Source: Nemertoderma westbladi
Lineage: Eukaryota > Xenacoelomorpha > Nemertodermatida > Nemertodermatidae
Reading direction: 5' to 3'
DNA: 64,000 nucleotides
Assembly: GCA_032718475.1 (NCBI GenBank)
Contig: JAUCBJ010007602.1
Location: 1 to 64,000, forward strand
In this document: piece by piece, positions 43,011-56,562 of the stretch
Numbering within the stretch: position 1 is the first letter of the stretch
How the letters are laid out: each line of letters opens with the position of its first letter
Notes under the pieces: generated by a model
Database searches by the model: none
Told to the model about the DNA's origin: nothing
Seen by the model: the letters and a program-made list of their open reading frames with translations, nothing else
Translations under genes and position numbers: made by a program

Positions 43011-45230
43011 ATGAATGGATTCGATTTCACCGGTTCTTTACTGGTGGTATTTGGAAGTGCCAACATACTCAGTGTATATTATGTCATATTCACAAATAAA
43101 TTTCTTCAAAAAACGCCAAATTATTTCGTCGCGAATTTAGTCAGTGTTGACTTATTACAACTGGCCATTCTTATGGTTTTGCTTTGGTTTCCATTAACAA
43201 ACCAATCAATCTGCATTCTCAAGTTGCTCAGCTACACTACTGTCTTGGCGATGGTATATGCCTTGCTCTTTATTGCTATGGACAGATGGTACTATATAAC
43301 TAAACCCTTACGTTATCGTCTACATATCACGAAGATCAAGGCTTTAGGTCTCATTGCCTTAATGTGGTTGGCTTATATCTGCCAATTTGTTGTTATACTA
43401 TCAATACATGACAATGCTAACACGGAAGCTATTGTCATCATTGCTGAGTGTACCAATGCTATCCCCAACTGGCTAGCCTGTTGTCTGATTGCTCAGACAT
43501 TTATCATCTACCTGACTATAGCTAGCCTCTACGTTATTATATTCAAACTAGCCTATCGAGAACAGAAACGTCGCGGTCGATTTTCAAAGACTCAAAGTTT
43601 GACTTTGACACCAATTTATAAGCGATCCAGACAAAACTCAACTGTGTCGTTAAGTGAACAAGGAAGAACTTTGGAAAGTTTTCGAAAGTTTCGACGTAAT
43701 TTCTCTGATAATTTCAATGCCATGCGGCAGAGTGGAAGCCAAGTAATACATTCAGATGAAGTGCCAGAGAACATAACTCAACTTGCACGCAGTTGTGAAA
43801 ACGTATCAGTACTAGATACTGCCTCTTCTAATACCACTTCTATGTCTCAGGCCGATAACGGAAAAGCTAATAATGGCAAGGTGTGTTATACCAAAACAAG
43901 AAATGTTTGGTATAATGCAATTATGAATACAACAGGAAATGAGGTTGGTTTACTGAAGCGTCGTATTTCATTGCCATTTATGTCCATGGCACAAAAGTAT
44001 CGAGAAAAACGAAGGAATTCCCTGCAAATTCCAAAGCTTGTTGTTGAAATGGTAACATTTTACGACTGTAGTACCGAGACCTCAAAAACATGTGATACTG
44101 ACACTACTGACAATCATGATGAGACTCACTATTTAGGGAACAATCTGTCAACAATAATGAGTGAAGAAAATTCATCATTGTCTCTTTGTCCAATGAATGA
44201 TTCAGTTTCAAATGAGTCATTGTTAAGACCAAATCAATCTACATCCAAAGAAACTCAGGACGAGCGCCTATTAACTCCGAATTCTGGAAGCAGATTAATT
44301 ATCCCAAATCAGCAAACTGCATCGAAATCTTTCCTAGTCGGCTCATATTGTAAGACTGACCAAATACAATGTGCTATAAGTAAATCTATTCCCAACTCTG
44401 AAATAATGCCGGATAATTTAGAATCTTTTTCAGTAGTTCCTCCAATGTCAACTGTTTGTAACGAAGCATCAATTGAATGTCTACAAAGGATAACAGAAGA
44501 TGCTTGTGATATTCCAACAAGGGAAACTCAGGGATTTGAGGCTCGAATCATACAAGACCAAAGACACACAGATGAGGTAGATGGCAAGAAATCGGAAATG
44601 CACCAAGACCCGAGTAGAGAAAAAACGCCATCCGTGGTGAATGATGCCACTAAAGATACTGCACAAGGTGCTCAGTCCCAGACTCGAGAACAGTTGACGC
44701 ATAAAGTTGATAATTTAGCATCTACCGCGGAATTTAAAATAAATTCGTATTTATCTCCAAGGATTCATCAAAGGCGAAGGAGCCTTTCGCTTCCAGAAGC
44801 TACCTCGCTTGTGAATATCGAACGTTGCCATACGCTGAATATACCACATACAGGAAGTGGAGGGCTCAATGGTAGATGGCGTTCGGTCCCTTCAATTGAT
44901 CAAATTTCATCAAGAGAATTGAAACGCACCTCGGATATACTAAAAAGATCTATTGATTATGTCATTATTCATATAAAACTGTTGTTTGGGTATTTCGCAG
45001 TAACTTTGAGTTCCTTTATTCTTACAATGTTTTTAATCGGTAGATCCGTATCCATTTACATGGGACATGGAATGGCACATGATTTAATCCTCACGGATAT
45101 TTTTAATTTATTTTTAGCCACTAATTGTGTAGTCGACCCTTTAGTATTTACATTCAGTAGCAATGAGTTTAGAAGAGCATACAGAAGGTGGTTTCGTAGA
45201 CTCTGTAGAAACAGACGGTTTACTTGGTAA
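43011..45230 (+). CDS. Class A (rhodopsin-like) orphan GPCR with very long third intracellular loop
   Basis: A single-exon ORF of 739 codons. The ATG at 43011 has A at -3; the frame opens 24 nt earlier without an ATG. Seven membrane spans: TM1 about 8-28 (GSANIL), TM2 about 38-60 (NLVSVDLL, the conserved D), TM3 from C68 to DRW 91-93 (variant of DRY), TM4 with W119, then extracellular C147 able to bond C68, TM5 about 152-178, TM6 about 653-677 and TM7 about 692-715 with NCVVDPLVF (variant of NPxxY). TM6 lacks the usual CWxP. The third loop is about 470 residues, Ser/Thr-rich and mostly disordered. The short C-tail is basic (RRAYRRWFRRLCRNRR). It should signal from the plasma membrane through G proteins; the ligand is unknown. 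Confidence 0.88.
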   Translation: MNGFDFTGSLLVVFGSANILSVYYVIFTNKFLQKTPNYFVANLVSVDLLQLAILMVLLWFPLTNQSICILKLLSYTTVLAMVYALLFIAMDRWYYITKPLRYRLHITKIKALGLIALMWLAYICQFVVILSIHDNANTEAIVIIAECTNAIPNWLACCLIAQTFIIYLTIASLYVIIFKLAYREQKRRGRFSKTQSLTLTPIYKRSRQNSTVSLSEQGRTLESFRKFRRNFSDNFNAMRQSGSQVIHSDEVPENITQLARSCENVSVLDTASSNTTSMSQADNGKANNGKVCYTKTRNVWYNAIMNTTGNEVGLLKRRISLPFMSMAQKYREKRRNSLQIPKLVVEMVTFYDCSTETSKTCDTDTTDNHDETHYLGNNLSTIMSEENSSLSLCPMNDSVSNESLLRPNQSTSKETQDERLLTPNSGSRLIIPNQQTASKSFLVGSYCKTDQIQCAISKSIPNSEIMPDNLESFSVVPPMSTVCNEASIECLQRITEDACDIPTRETQGFEARIIQDQRHTDEVDGKKSEMHQDPSREKTPSVVNDATKDTAQGAQSQTREQLTHKVDNLASTAEFKINSYLSPRIHQRRRSLSLPEATSLVNIERCHTLNIPHTGSGGLNGRWRSVPSIDQISSRELKRTSDILKRSIDYVIIHIKLLFGYFAVTLSSFILTMFLIGRSVSIYMGHGMAHDLILTDIFNLFLATNCVVDPLVFTFSSNEFRRAYRRWFRRLCRNRRFTW

Positions 45231-45321
45231 TTTAGATTCAAGCCGCTGGAAATATATATTGCTTGAGTATATACAAACATATTGACAATGTAGAAGAACC
45301 ACTTATCACATTGAAAATGCA

Positions 45322-45327
45322 AATAAA
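45322..45327 (+). terminator. Polyadenylation signal of the GPCR gene
   Basis: AATAAA lies 92 nt after the GPCR stop codon, on the same strand, in AT-rich sequence. It is the first canonical hexamer downstream. Confidence 0.55.
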
Positions 45328-45955
45328 GTGAAGAATAATTGTGTTATTGTGACCGTATTTAATTAACAATCAAATATATATATTTCGAAAAGACCCCAGT
45401 GACGAGTTGATTTTCCAAGGGACTCTGGGTGTATGTCCAAATGTATATATGTATATATATACATATGTATAATATTCATCATGTATGATGAATATTACCA
45501 TTTATTAAATAAATTCATGACAATTATTATTTCTCTAGAAAGAAAAGTTTGATATAATATATGCAGTATTGCATCTGAAGTCGGTTTTAGACAGCACATC
45601 GATTTCATTTTGTTTCACTTAGAATGAAATTAAATGTAAGAGGGTAATGCTAAATGCATTGCGATCGTGAATAATCGATGTCCTGATCGATTCGTGGTTT
45701 ATCACAACGTTGTCTTTGCGCATGGAATCGAAGTAAAACCATCTCAGTTTCTGTGTCTAGATCGTCGGTATTGTGTAGATTGATTGGGTGTCCAGTAGTT
45801 ATGAAATCCATATACGTATCATTAGTAGTAGAAGCATATTTCACCTTATATGCTAACAAAAATGCAATGTCCTCCTATAAAAAAAGGAATAAGCATGGTT
45901 CTATTTGGTCATTTTTCCTTACCATATTAAACTTTTGCTTCTGTACAGCTAGCTA
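45328..45955. other. Non-coding stretch with AT palindrome
   Basis: No gene. A perfect 12-bp hairpin TAATATTCATCA-TGTA-TGATGAATATTA lies at 45470-45497, directly after an ATGTATATA/TATATACAT palindromic stretch (about 45441-45467). Confidence 0.5.
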
Positions 45956-46851
45956 TACACCATGTCCCGTAATATAGTGTCATTTTCTGATGACATGGAC
46001 ACCCCCCCCCCCCCAGATTTTTCTACAAATCTTTATCATATTGCTTGAACTTTGAAACACAACTAGTTCAACTCGCCGTGGTTGTTACCATGAAGCCGGA
46101 ATTTTCGATATTGCCATTAAATTTTTTTATAAGCGTTTTAAAAAAGTGTCTTTTGCGAAATCGCACCCTCCGTATCGTGGACATTCTTCACTTTAGTCGT
46201 AATTTTTTCATATCATTAGAAAGCTTGCCTTGCAAGGATTCGAAATATGTAACAATATATGAATTTCGTTGAGAAACAGCTGAGAAATAGGCGTTCAAAG
46301 ATTTCAAGAATTATCGTTCGCTGCAGGCCATTTATTCTATTTAATAAATACACAAAATTGTAGAATGTGTTATTTATTTTATAAGTTGGTTGGCAACAGC
46401 GGTATTCCTATCCAATATATCTATTGTGTAGCTATTCATTCTTAAACAAAATGTTCCAGAACATCGTGTATTTATTAAATAGAATAAATGGCCTCCAGCG
46501 AACGATAATTCTTGCAATCTTTGAACTCCTATATTTCAGCTGTTTCTCAACGAAATTCAGGTATTGTTACAAAATTCGAATCCTTGCAACGCAATCTTTC
46601 TAATAATATGATAAAATTACGACTAACGCGAAGAATGGCCATGATACAGAGGGTGCGATTTCGCAAAAGACACTTTTTTAAAACGCTTATAAAATATTTT
46701 TTAAGGCTAAATCGAAAATTCCGGCTTCATGGGGTCATCGACGGTGAGTGGAACTAGTTGTGTTTCAAATTTCAAGCAATATGATAAAGATTTGTAGAAA
46801 AATAATCTCCGTCTCTTCAGAAAATGACACTATATTACGGGACATGGTGTA
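45956..46851. mobile_element. Foldback/hairpin element with ~390-bp inverted arms
   Basis: The left arm (45956 to about 46350) and right arm (about 46462-46851) are imperfect reverse complements over nearly their full length, around a ~110-bp loop. Termini are TACACCATGTCCCGT and its complement. The inner arm ends share TATTTAATAAATACAC and its complement. Arms have drifted (about one change every 10-15 bp), and a C-run has expanded at 46004-46015. There is no transposase. The structure matches foldback or long-TIR MITEs; the superfamily and target duplication (possibly TA) are not certain. ORFs at 46045-46272 and 46512-46757 are strand mirrors and not genes. Confidence 0.8.
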
Positions 46852-46859
46852 ATACCTGT

Positions 46860-47500
46860 CATGCACATACAGCTATCTTATACCTTAGTATACATGAAAG
46901 GGAAGCCTGTTTGCGGCAGCATCGTACAGAGGGTTTGCACTAATGAGCTGTATGCTGAAGGTGTATACCGCCATAATGGATTCACGTTTATACGATTGGG
47001 CTGAGTCGCGAGGCTTTTCCCCAATGAACAATATGTGTTCAGAAAAGAACATTCAGAACAGGAGCTGCAAAATGTATTTTCAATCATATTGTAAATGCAC
47101 TCAGTGTGCCCATGGTTTGACCGATTGTGATTTGGTGTCAGTACAAAATTTTTTCTTTGCAAAATTTTGTTCTTTTATATCTTTAAATTTTATATTAGTT
47201 GTGATTGGTAGGCGTATTTCGGAGGAAATTATGCAAATTGTTGGAGTATTGCAGGGTGACAGCTTTCATCTCCCTTATTTGCTATTTTTGGTGCTGACCT
47301 GCCAGCCATCTTGATTGTAAAATTCACGCTTTTGTTTACTTGTACGCCTACAAAAATGAGAAGGCGCAAAATGTTCTTGCTAAATTAGCCGAGTATTGTG
47401 AGGTGAATGACCTTAAAGTCAACGAAACCAAAACTGAAGCAGTCAAGTTTCTTAGAGGTGGACGGCTATCTGCTTGTTATAAAGTTAACACGAACTGAAA
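46860..47500 (+). pseudogene. Decayed non-LTR retrotransposon RT
   Basis: Scattered RT blocks in several frames: SCMLKVYTAIMDSRLYDWAE (RT block after the thumb-side Leu-Met), then a GVLQGD-type block near 47240-47260, and finally LAKLAEYCEVNDLKVNETKT followed by FLRGGRLS, which in intact elements follows the YADD box. The catalytic box is lost: the expected place reads LYAYKNE. It differs from the two CR1-like LINEs in this window. The clade is not assigned. Probably a long-dead copy. Confidence 0.7.
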
Positions 47501-48214
47501 TCCAGTAATGATAAGTATACTCTCTATAGCTGAGTAGGGGCACTTACTCCACTCGGTGGTACTCGTCTCATCCCGACCTATATATAATCATGGCCCTCTA
47601 CCCAATATGTATATAACATGCGAATAAATCAGTATGCGTACAGGCGTATCAGCTACAGGATTGTCATACTCGTGCGTATACGAGATTTAATGAGGGATCT
47701 CATGCAACTGGTATCATTCTGAGAAATGGATGGGTTCCAGTATCCTAGCGAGGCATCTATAACACCAACTCTTCTGGGAAAAAGTCAGTATATCCTATAG
47801 CTGATTGGAGCACTCATAGATTGATGTAAATTAATCTTCAAAACCCCATACAAATATCATGGACCTCTACCACTGCATTATATGGTCGAGAAGCCAAATC
47901 CTTGATATCTCAGTCAATACTGTATAAATATTTCAAACACCATTCCAGAAATGGATTTCATTGGCTCAATTTTCATTCAATAGTCATTCATTATATTGGG
48001 TTATGCCCCATAATCATTTCATTCCGGTGTAGAATTTATCTATTATACTAGCAGGCAATACCCGAGGCGGATTACCCGGTATTTCCCACTACCGGTATAG
48101 GCCTACTTGCGTACCGGTACTTGTATAGGCCTACCGGCGTACTGGTATCTGGGACCATTTATTTGCATTATGCGTTATTTGCATGGAGCCCTACTGTTAC
48201 CTCCCAGTGGTGTT
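47501..48214. other. Non-coding stretch before the minisatellite
   Basis: No gene seen. TACCGGTA- and TAGGCCTAC-type words cluster at 48070-48140. No transposon ends recognised. Confidence 0.35.
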
Positions 48215-51200
48215 TCCTAAACAACGTTATGTATATATGTTTCCCAAACAACGTTATGTATATGTGTCTCCTAAACAACGTTATGTATATATGTCTCCTA
48301 AACAACGTTATGTATATGTCTCCTAAACAACGTTATGTATATGTGTCTCCTAAACAACGTTATGTATATGTGTCTCCTAAACAACGTTATGTATATATGT
48401 CTCCTAAACAACGTTATGTATATGTCTCATAAACAACGTTATGTATATGTGTCTCCTAAACAACGTTATGTATATATGTTTCCTAAACAACGTTATGTAT
48501 ATGTGTCTCCTAAACAACGTTATGTATATATGTCTCCTAAACAACGTTATGTATATATGTCTCCTAAACAACGTTATGTATATATGTCTCCTAAACAACG
48601 TTATGTATATATGTGTCTCCTAAACAACGTTATGTATATATGTCTCCTAAACAACGTTATGTATATATGTCTCCTAAACAACGTTATGTATATATGTATC
48701 CTAAACAACGTTATGTATATGTCTCCTAAACAACGTTATGTATATGTGTCTCGTAAACAACGTTATGTATATATGTCTCCTAAACAACGTTATGTATATG
48801 TGTCTCCTAAACAACGTTATGTATATGTGTCTCCTAAACAACGTTATGTATATATATGTCTCCTAAACAACGTTATGTATATATATGTCTCCTAAACAAC
48901 GTTATGTATATATGTCTCCTAAACAACGTTATGTATATATGTCTCCTAAACAACGTTATGTATATGTCTCCTAAACAACGTTATGTATATATGTGTCTCC
49001 TAAACAACGTTATGTATATATGTGTCTCCTAAACAACGTTATGTATATATGTGTCTCCTAAACAACGTTATGTATATATGTGTCTCCTAAACAACGTTAT
49101 GTATATATGTGTCTCCTAAACAACGTTATGTATATATGTCTCCTAAACAACGTTATGTATATGTGTCTCCTAAACAACGTTATGTATATATGTATCCTAA
49201 ACAACGTTATGTATATGTCTCCTAAACAACGTTATGTATATGTGTCTCGTAAACAACGTTATGTATATATGTCTCCTAAACAACGTTATGTATATATGTC
49301 TCGTAAACAACGTTATGTATATGTGTCTCCTAAACAACGTTATGTATATATGTATCCTAAACAACGTTATGTATATGTCTCCTAAACAACGTTATGTATA
49401 TGTGTCTCGTAAACAACGTTATGTATATATGTCTCCTAAACAACGTTATGTATATATGTCTCGTAAACAACGTTATGTATATGTGTCTCCTAAACAACGT
49501 TATGTATATGTGTCTCCTAAACAACGTTATGTATATGTGTCTCCTAAACAACGTTATGTATATATGTCTCCTAAACAACGTTATGTATATGTCTCCTAAA
49601 CAACGTTATGTATATGTGTCTCCTAAACAACGTTATGTATATATGTTTCCTAAACAACGTTATGTATATGTGTCTCCTAAACAACGTTATGTATATATGT
49701 ATCCTAAACAACGTTATGTATATGTCTCCTAAACAACGTTATGTATATGTGTCTCGTAAACAACGTTATGTATATGTGTCTCCTAAACAACGTTATGTAT
49801 ATATGTCTCCTAAACAACGTTATGTATATGTGTCTCCTAAACAACGTTATGTATATATGTATCCTAAACAACGTTATGTATATGTCTCCTAAACAACGTT
49901 ATGTATATGTGTCTCGTAAACAACGTTATGTATATATGTCTCCTAAACAACGTTATGTATATGTGTCTCCTAAACAACGTTATGTATATGTGTCTCCTAA
50001 ACAACGTTATGTATATATGTCTCCTAAACAACGTTATGTATATGTGTCTCCTAAACAACGTTATGTATATATATGTCTCCTAAACAACGTTATGTATATA
50101 TGTCTCCTAAACAACGTTATGTATATATGTGTCTCCTAAACAACGTTATGTATATATGTGTCTCCTAAACAACGTTATGTATATATGTGTCTCCTAAACA
50201 ACGTTATGTATATATATGTCTCCTAAACAACGTTATGTATATATGTCTTCTAAACAACGTTATGTATATGTCTCCTAAACAACGTTATGTATATATGTGT
50301 CTCCTAAACAACGTTATGTATATATGTGTCTCCTAAACAACGTTATGTATATATGTGTCTCCTAAACAACGTTATGTATATATGTGTCTCCTAAACAACG
50401 TTATGTATATATGTGTCTCCTAAACAACGTTATGTATATATGTCTCCTAAACAACGTTATGTATATGTGTCTCCTAAACAACGTTATGTATATATGTATC
50501 CTAAACAACGTTATGTATATGTCTCCTAAACAACGTTATGTATATGTGTCTCGTAAACAACGTTATGTATATATGTCTCCTAAACAACGTTATGTATATG
50601 TGTCTCCTAAACAACGTTATGTATATGTGTCTCCTAAACAACGTTATGTATATATGTCTCCTAAACAACGTTATGTATATGTCTCCTAAACAACGTTATG
50701 TATATGTGTCTCCTAAACAACGTTATGTATATATGTTTCCTAAACAACGTTATGTATATGTGTCTCCTAAACAACGTTATGTATATATGTCTCCTAAACA
50801 ACGTTATGTATATATGTCTCCTAAACAACGTTATGTATATATGTCTCCTAAACAACGTTATGTATATATGTGTCTCCTAAACAACGTTATGTATATATGT
50901 CTCCTAAACAACGTTATGTATATATGTCTCCTAAACAACGTTATGTATATATGTATCCTAAACAACGTTATATATATGTCTCCTAAACAACGTTATGTAT
51001 ATGTGTCTCGTAAACAACGTTATGTATATATGTCTCCTAAACAACGTTATGTATATGTGTCTCCTAAACAACGTTATGTATATGTGTCTCCTAAACAACG
51101 TTATGTATATATATGTCTCCTAAACAACGTTATGTATATATGTCTCCTAAACAACGTTATGTATATGTCTCCTAAACAACGTTATGTATATATGTGTCTC

Positions 51201-54200
51201 CTAAACAACGTTATGTATATATGTGTCTCCTAAACAACGTTATGTATATATGTGTCTCCTAAACAACGTTATGTATATATGTGTCTCCTAAACAACGTTA
51301 TGTATATATGTGTCTCCTAAACAACGTTATGTATATATGTGTCTCCTAAACAACGTTATGTATATATGTGTCTCCTAAACAACGTTATGTATATATGTCT
51401 CCTAAACAACGTTATGTATATGTCTCCTAAACAACGTTATGTATATGTGTCTCCTAAACAACGTTATGTATATATGTTTCCTAAACAACGTTATGTATAT
51501 GTGTCTCCTAAACAACGTTATGTATATATGTCTCCTAAACAACGTTATGTATATATGTCTCCTAAACAACGTTATGTATATATGTCTCCTAAACAACGTT
51601 ATGTATATATGTGTCTCCTAAACAACGTTATGTATATATGTCTCCTAAACAACGTTATGTATATATGTCTCCTAAACAACGTTATGTATATATGTATCCT
51701 AAACAACGTTATGTATATGTGTGTCCTAAACAACGTTATGTATATGTGTCTCCTAAACAACGTTATGTATATGTGTCTACTAAACAACGTTATGTATATG
51801 TGTCTACTAAACAACGTTATGTATATATGTCTACTAAACAACGTTATGTATATGTGTGTCCTAAACAACGTTATGTATATGTGTCTCCTAAACAACGTTA
51901 TGTATATGTGTCTCCTAAACAACGTTATGTATATATGTATCCTAAACAACGTTATGTATATATGTGTCTCCTAAACAACGTTATGTATATATGTCTCCTA
52001 AACAACGTTATGTATATATGTGTCTCCTAAACAACGTTATGTATATATGTGTCTCCTAAACAACGTTATGTATATGTGTCTCCTAAACAACGTTATGTAT
52101 ATATGTCTCCTAAACAACGTTATGTATATGTGTCTCCTAAACAACGTTATGTATATATGTATCCTAAACAACGTTATGTATATGTCTCCTAAACAACGTT
52201 ATGTATATGTGTCTCGTAAACAACGTTATTAATATATGTCTCCTAAACAACGTTATGTATATATGTCTCGTAAACAACGTTATGTATATGTGTCTCCTAA
52301 ACAACGTTATGTATATATGTATCCTAAACAACGTTATGTATATGTCTCCTAAACAACGTTATGTATATGTGTCTCGTAAACAACGTTATGTATATATGTC
52401 TCCTAAACAACGTTATGTATATATGTCTCGTAAACAACGTTATGTATATGTGTCTCCTAAACAACGTTATGTATATGTGTCTCCTAAACAACGTTATGTA
52501 TATGTGTCTCCTAAACAACGTTATGTATATATGTCTCCTAAACAACGTTATGTATATGTCTCCTAAACAACGTTATGTATATGTGTCTCCTAAACAACGT
52601 TATATATATATGTTTCCTAAACAACGTTATGTATATGTGTCTCCTAAACAACGTTATGTATATATGTATCCTAAACAACGTTATGTATATGTCTCCTAAA
52701 CAACGTTATGTATATGTGTCTCGTAAACAACGTTATGTATATGTGTCTCCTAAACAACGTTATGTATATATGTCTCCTAAACAACGTTATGTATATGTGT
52801 CTCCTAAACAACGTTATGTATATATGTATCCTAAACAACGTTATGTATATGTCTCCTAAACAACGTTATGTATATGTGTCTCGTAAACAACGTTATGTAT
52901 ATATGTCTCCTAAACAACGTTATGTATATGTGTCTCCTAAACAACGTTATGTATATGTGTCTCCTAAACAACGTTATGTATATATGTCTCCTAAACAACG
53001 TTATGTATATGTGTCTCCTAAACAACGTTATGTATATATATGTCTCCTAAACAACGTTATGTATATATGTCTCCTAAACAACGTTATGTATATATGTGTC
53101 TCCTAAACAACGTTATGTATATATGTGTCTCCTAAACAACGTTATGTATATATGTGTCTCCTAAACAACGTTATGTATATATATGTCTCCTAAACAGCGT
53201 TATGTATATATGTCTCCTAAACAACGTTATGTATATGTCTCCTAAACAACGTTATGTATATATGTGTCTCCTAAACAACGTTATGTATATATGTGTCTCC
53301 TAAACAACGTTATGTATATATGTGTCTCCTAAACAACGTTATGTATATATGTGTCTCCTAAACAACGTTATGTATATATGTGTCTCCTAAACAACGTTAT
53401 GTATATATGTCTCCTAAACAACGTTATGTATATGTGTCTCCTAAACAACGTTATGTATATATGTATCCTAAACAACGTTATGTATATGTCTCCTAAACAA
53501 CGTTATGTATATGTGTCTCGTAAACAACGTTATGTATATATGTCTCCTAAACAACGTTATGTATATGTGTCTCCTAAACAACGTTATGTATATGTGTCTC
53601 CTAAACAACGTTATGTATATATGTCTCCTAAACAACGTTATGTATATGTCTCCTAAACAACGTTATGTATATGTGTCTCCTAAACAACGTTATGTATATA
53701 TGTTTCCTAAACAACGTTATGTATATGTGTCTCCTAAACAACGTTATGTATATATGTATCCTAAACAACGTTATGTATATGTCTCCTAAACAACGTTATG
53801 TATATGTGTCTCGTAAACAACGTTATGTATATGTGTCTCCTAAACAACGTTATGTATATATGTCTCCTAAACAACGTTATGTATATGTGTCTCCTAAACA
53901 ACGTTATGTATATATGTATCCTAAACAACGTTATGTATATGTCTCCTAAACAACGTTATGTATATGTGTCTCGTAAACAACGTTATGTATATATGTCTCC
54001 TAAACAACGTTATGTATATGTGTCTCCTAAACAACGTTATGTATATGTGTCTCCTAAACAACGTTATGTATATATGTCTCCTAAACAACGTTATGTATAT
54101 GTGTCTCCTAAACAACGTTATGTATATATATGTCTCCTAAACAACGTTATGTATATATGTCTCCTAAACAACGTTATGTATATATGTGTCTCCTAAACAA

Positions 54201-56562
54201 CGTTATGTATATATGTGTCTCCTAAACAACGTTATGTATATATGTGTCTCCTAAACAACGTTATGTATATATATGTCTCCTAAACAACGTTATGTATATA
54301 TGTCTCCTAAACAACGTTATGTATATGTCTCCTAAACAACGTTATGTATATATGTGTCTCCTAAACAACGTTATGTATATATGTGTCTCCTAAACAACGT
54401 TATGTATATATGTGTCTCCTAAACAACGTTATGTATATATGTGTCTCCTAAACAACGTTATGTATATATGTGTCTCCTAAACAACGTTATGTATATATGT
54501 CTCCTAAACAACGTTATGTATATGTGTCTCCTAAACAACGTTATGTATATATGTATCCTAAACAACGTTATGTATATGTCTCCTAAACAACGTTATGTAT
54601 ATGTGTCTCGTAAACAACGTTATGTATATATGTCTCCTAAACAACGTTATGTATATGTGTCTCCTAAACAACGTTATGTATATGTGTCTCCTAAACAACG
54701 TTATGTATATATGTCTCCTAAACAACGTTATGTATATGTCTCCTAAACAACGTTATGTATATGTGTCTCCTAAACAACGTTATGTATATATGTTTCCTAA
54801 ACAACGTTATGTATATGTGTCTCCTAAACAACGTTATGTATATATGTCTCCTAAACAACGTTATGTATATATGTCTCCTAAACAACGTTATGTATATATG
54901 TCTCCTAAACAACGTTATGTATATATGTGTCTCCTAAACAACGTTATGTATATATGTCTCCTAAACAACGTTATGTATATATGTCTCCTAAACAACGTTA
55001 TGTATATATGTATCCTAAACAACGTTATATATATGTCTCCTAAACAACGTTATGTATATGTGTCTCGTAAACAACGTTATGTATATATGTCTCCTAAACA
55101 ACGTTATGTATATGTGTCTCCTAAACAACGTTATGTATATGTGTCTCCTAAACAACGTTATGTATATATATGTCTCCTAAACAACGTTATGTATATATGT
55201 CTCCTAAACAACGTTATGTATATGTCTCCTAAACAACGTTATGTATATATGTGTCTCCTAAACAACGTTATGTATATATGTGTCTCCTAAACAACGTTAT
55301 GTATATATGTGTCTCCTAAACAACGTTATGTATATATGTGTCTCCTAAACAACGTTATGTATATATGTGTCTCCTAAACAACGTTATGTATATATGTGTC
55401 TCCTAAACAACGTTATGTATATATGTGTCTCCTAAACAACGTTATGTATATATGTCTCCTAAACAACGTTATGTATATGTCTCCTAAACAACGTTATGTA
55501 TATGTGTCTCCTAAACAACGTTATGTATATATGTTTCCTAAACAACGTTATGTATATGTGTCTCCTAAACAACGTTATGTATATATGTCTCCTAAACAAC
55601 GTTATGTATATATGTCTCCTAAACAACGTTATGTATATATGTCTCCTAAACAACGTTATGTATATATGTGTCTCCTAAACAACGTTATGTATATATGTCT
55701 CCTAAACAACGTTATGTATATATGTCTCCTAAACAACGTTATGTATATATGTATCCTAAACAACGTTATGTATATGTGTGTCCTAAACAACGTTATGTAT
55801 ATGTGTCTCCTAAACAACGTTATGTATATGTGTCTACTAAACAACGTTATGTATATGTGTCTACTAAACAACGTTATGTATATATGTCTACTAAACAACG
55901 TTATGTATATGTGTGTCCTAAACAACGTTATGTATATGTGTCTCCTAAACAACGTTATGTATATGTGTCTCCTAAACAACGTTATGTATATATGTATCCT
56001 AAACAACGTTATGTATATATGTGTCTCCTAAACAACGTTATGTATATATGTCTCCTAAACAACGTTATGTATATATGTGTCTCCTAAACAACGTTATGTA
56101 TATATGTGTCTCCTAAACAACGTTATGTATATGTGTCTCCTAAACAACGTTATGTATATATGTCTCCTAAACAACGTTATGTATATGTGTCTCCTAAACA
56201 ACGTTATGTATATATGTATCCTAAACAACGTTATGTATATGTCTCCTAAACAACGTTATGTATATGTGTCTCGTAAACAACGTTATGTATATATGTCTCC
56301 TAAACAACGTTATGTATATATGTCTCGTAAACAACGTTATGTATATGTGTCTCCTAAACAACGTTATGTATATATGTATCCTAAACAACGTTATGTATAT
56401 GTCTCCTAAACAACGTTATGTATATGTGTCTCGTAAACAACGTTATGTATATATGTCTCCTAAACAACGTTATGTATATATGTCTCGTAAACAACGTTAT
56501 GTATATGTGTCTCCTAAACAACGTTATGTATATGTGTCTCCTAAACAACGTTATGTATATGT
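48215..56562. repeat. 8.3-kb minisatellite (23/25/27-bp units) with higher-order repeats
   Basis: More than 300 units of CTCCTAAACAACGTTATG plus a linker of TATA, TATGTGT, TATATGTGT or TATATATGT that changes in 2-bp steps, giving 23-, 25- and 27-bp units. Rare variants are CTCG, GTAT, TTTC, CTAC and TGTC at the unit start. Runs of variants recur in the same order at offsets of 2967 bp (about 49234-50690 to 52201-53657), 1090 bp (about 52575-53660 to 53665-54750) and 4057 bp (about 50384-52230 to 54441-56287). These are multi-kilobase duplications inside the array. Open frames on both strands (MYMCLLNNV, QRYVYVSPK types) follow from the repeat and are not genes. Confidence 0.96.

Noticed and set aside
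46045-46757. Two mirror ORFs (46045-46272 and 46512-46757)
   Set aside because: They are opposite-arm readings of the same foldback inverted repeat with no protein similarity.
48215-56562. Dozens of ORFs reading MYMCLLNNV or SPKQRYVYV repeats, up to 231 codons
   Set aside because: They are translations of the minisatellite; frames switch with each 2-bp linker change, and both strands are open. Not genes.
48215-56562. CRISPR-like array
   Set aside because: Regular spacing exists, but the linkers are 5-9-bp TA/TG runs, not unique spacers, and there are no cas genes in this eukaryotic sequence.
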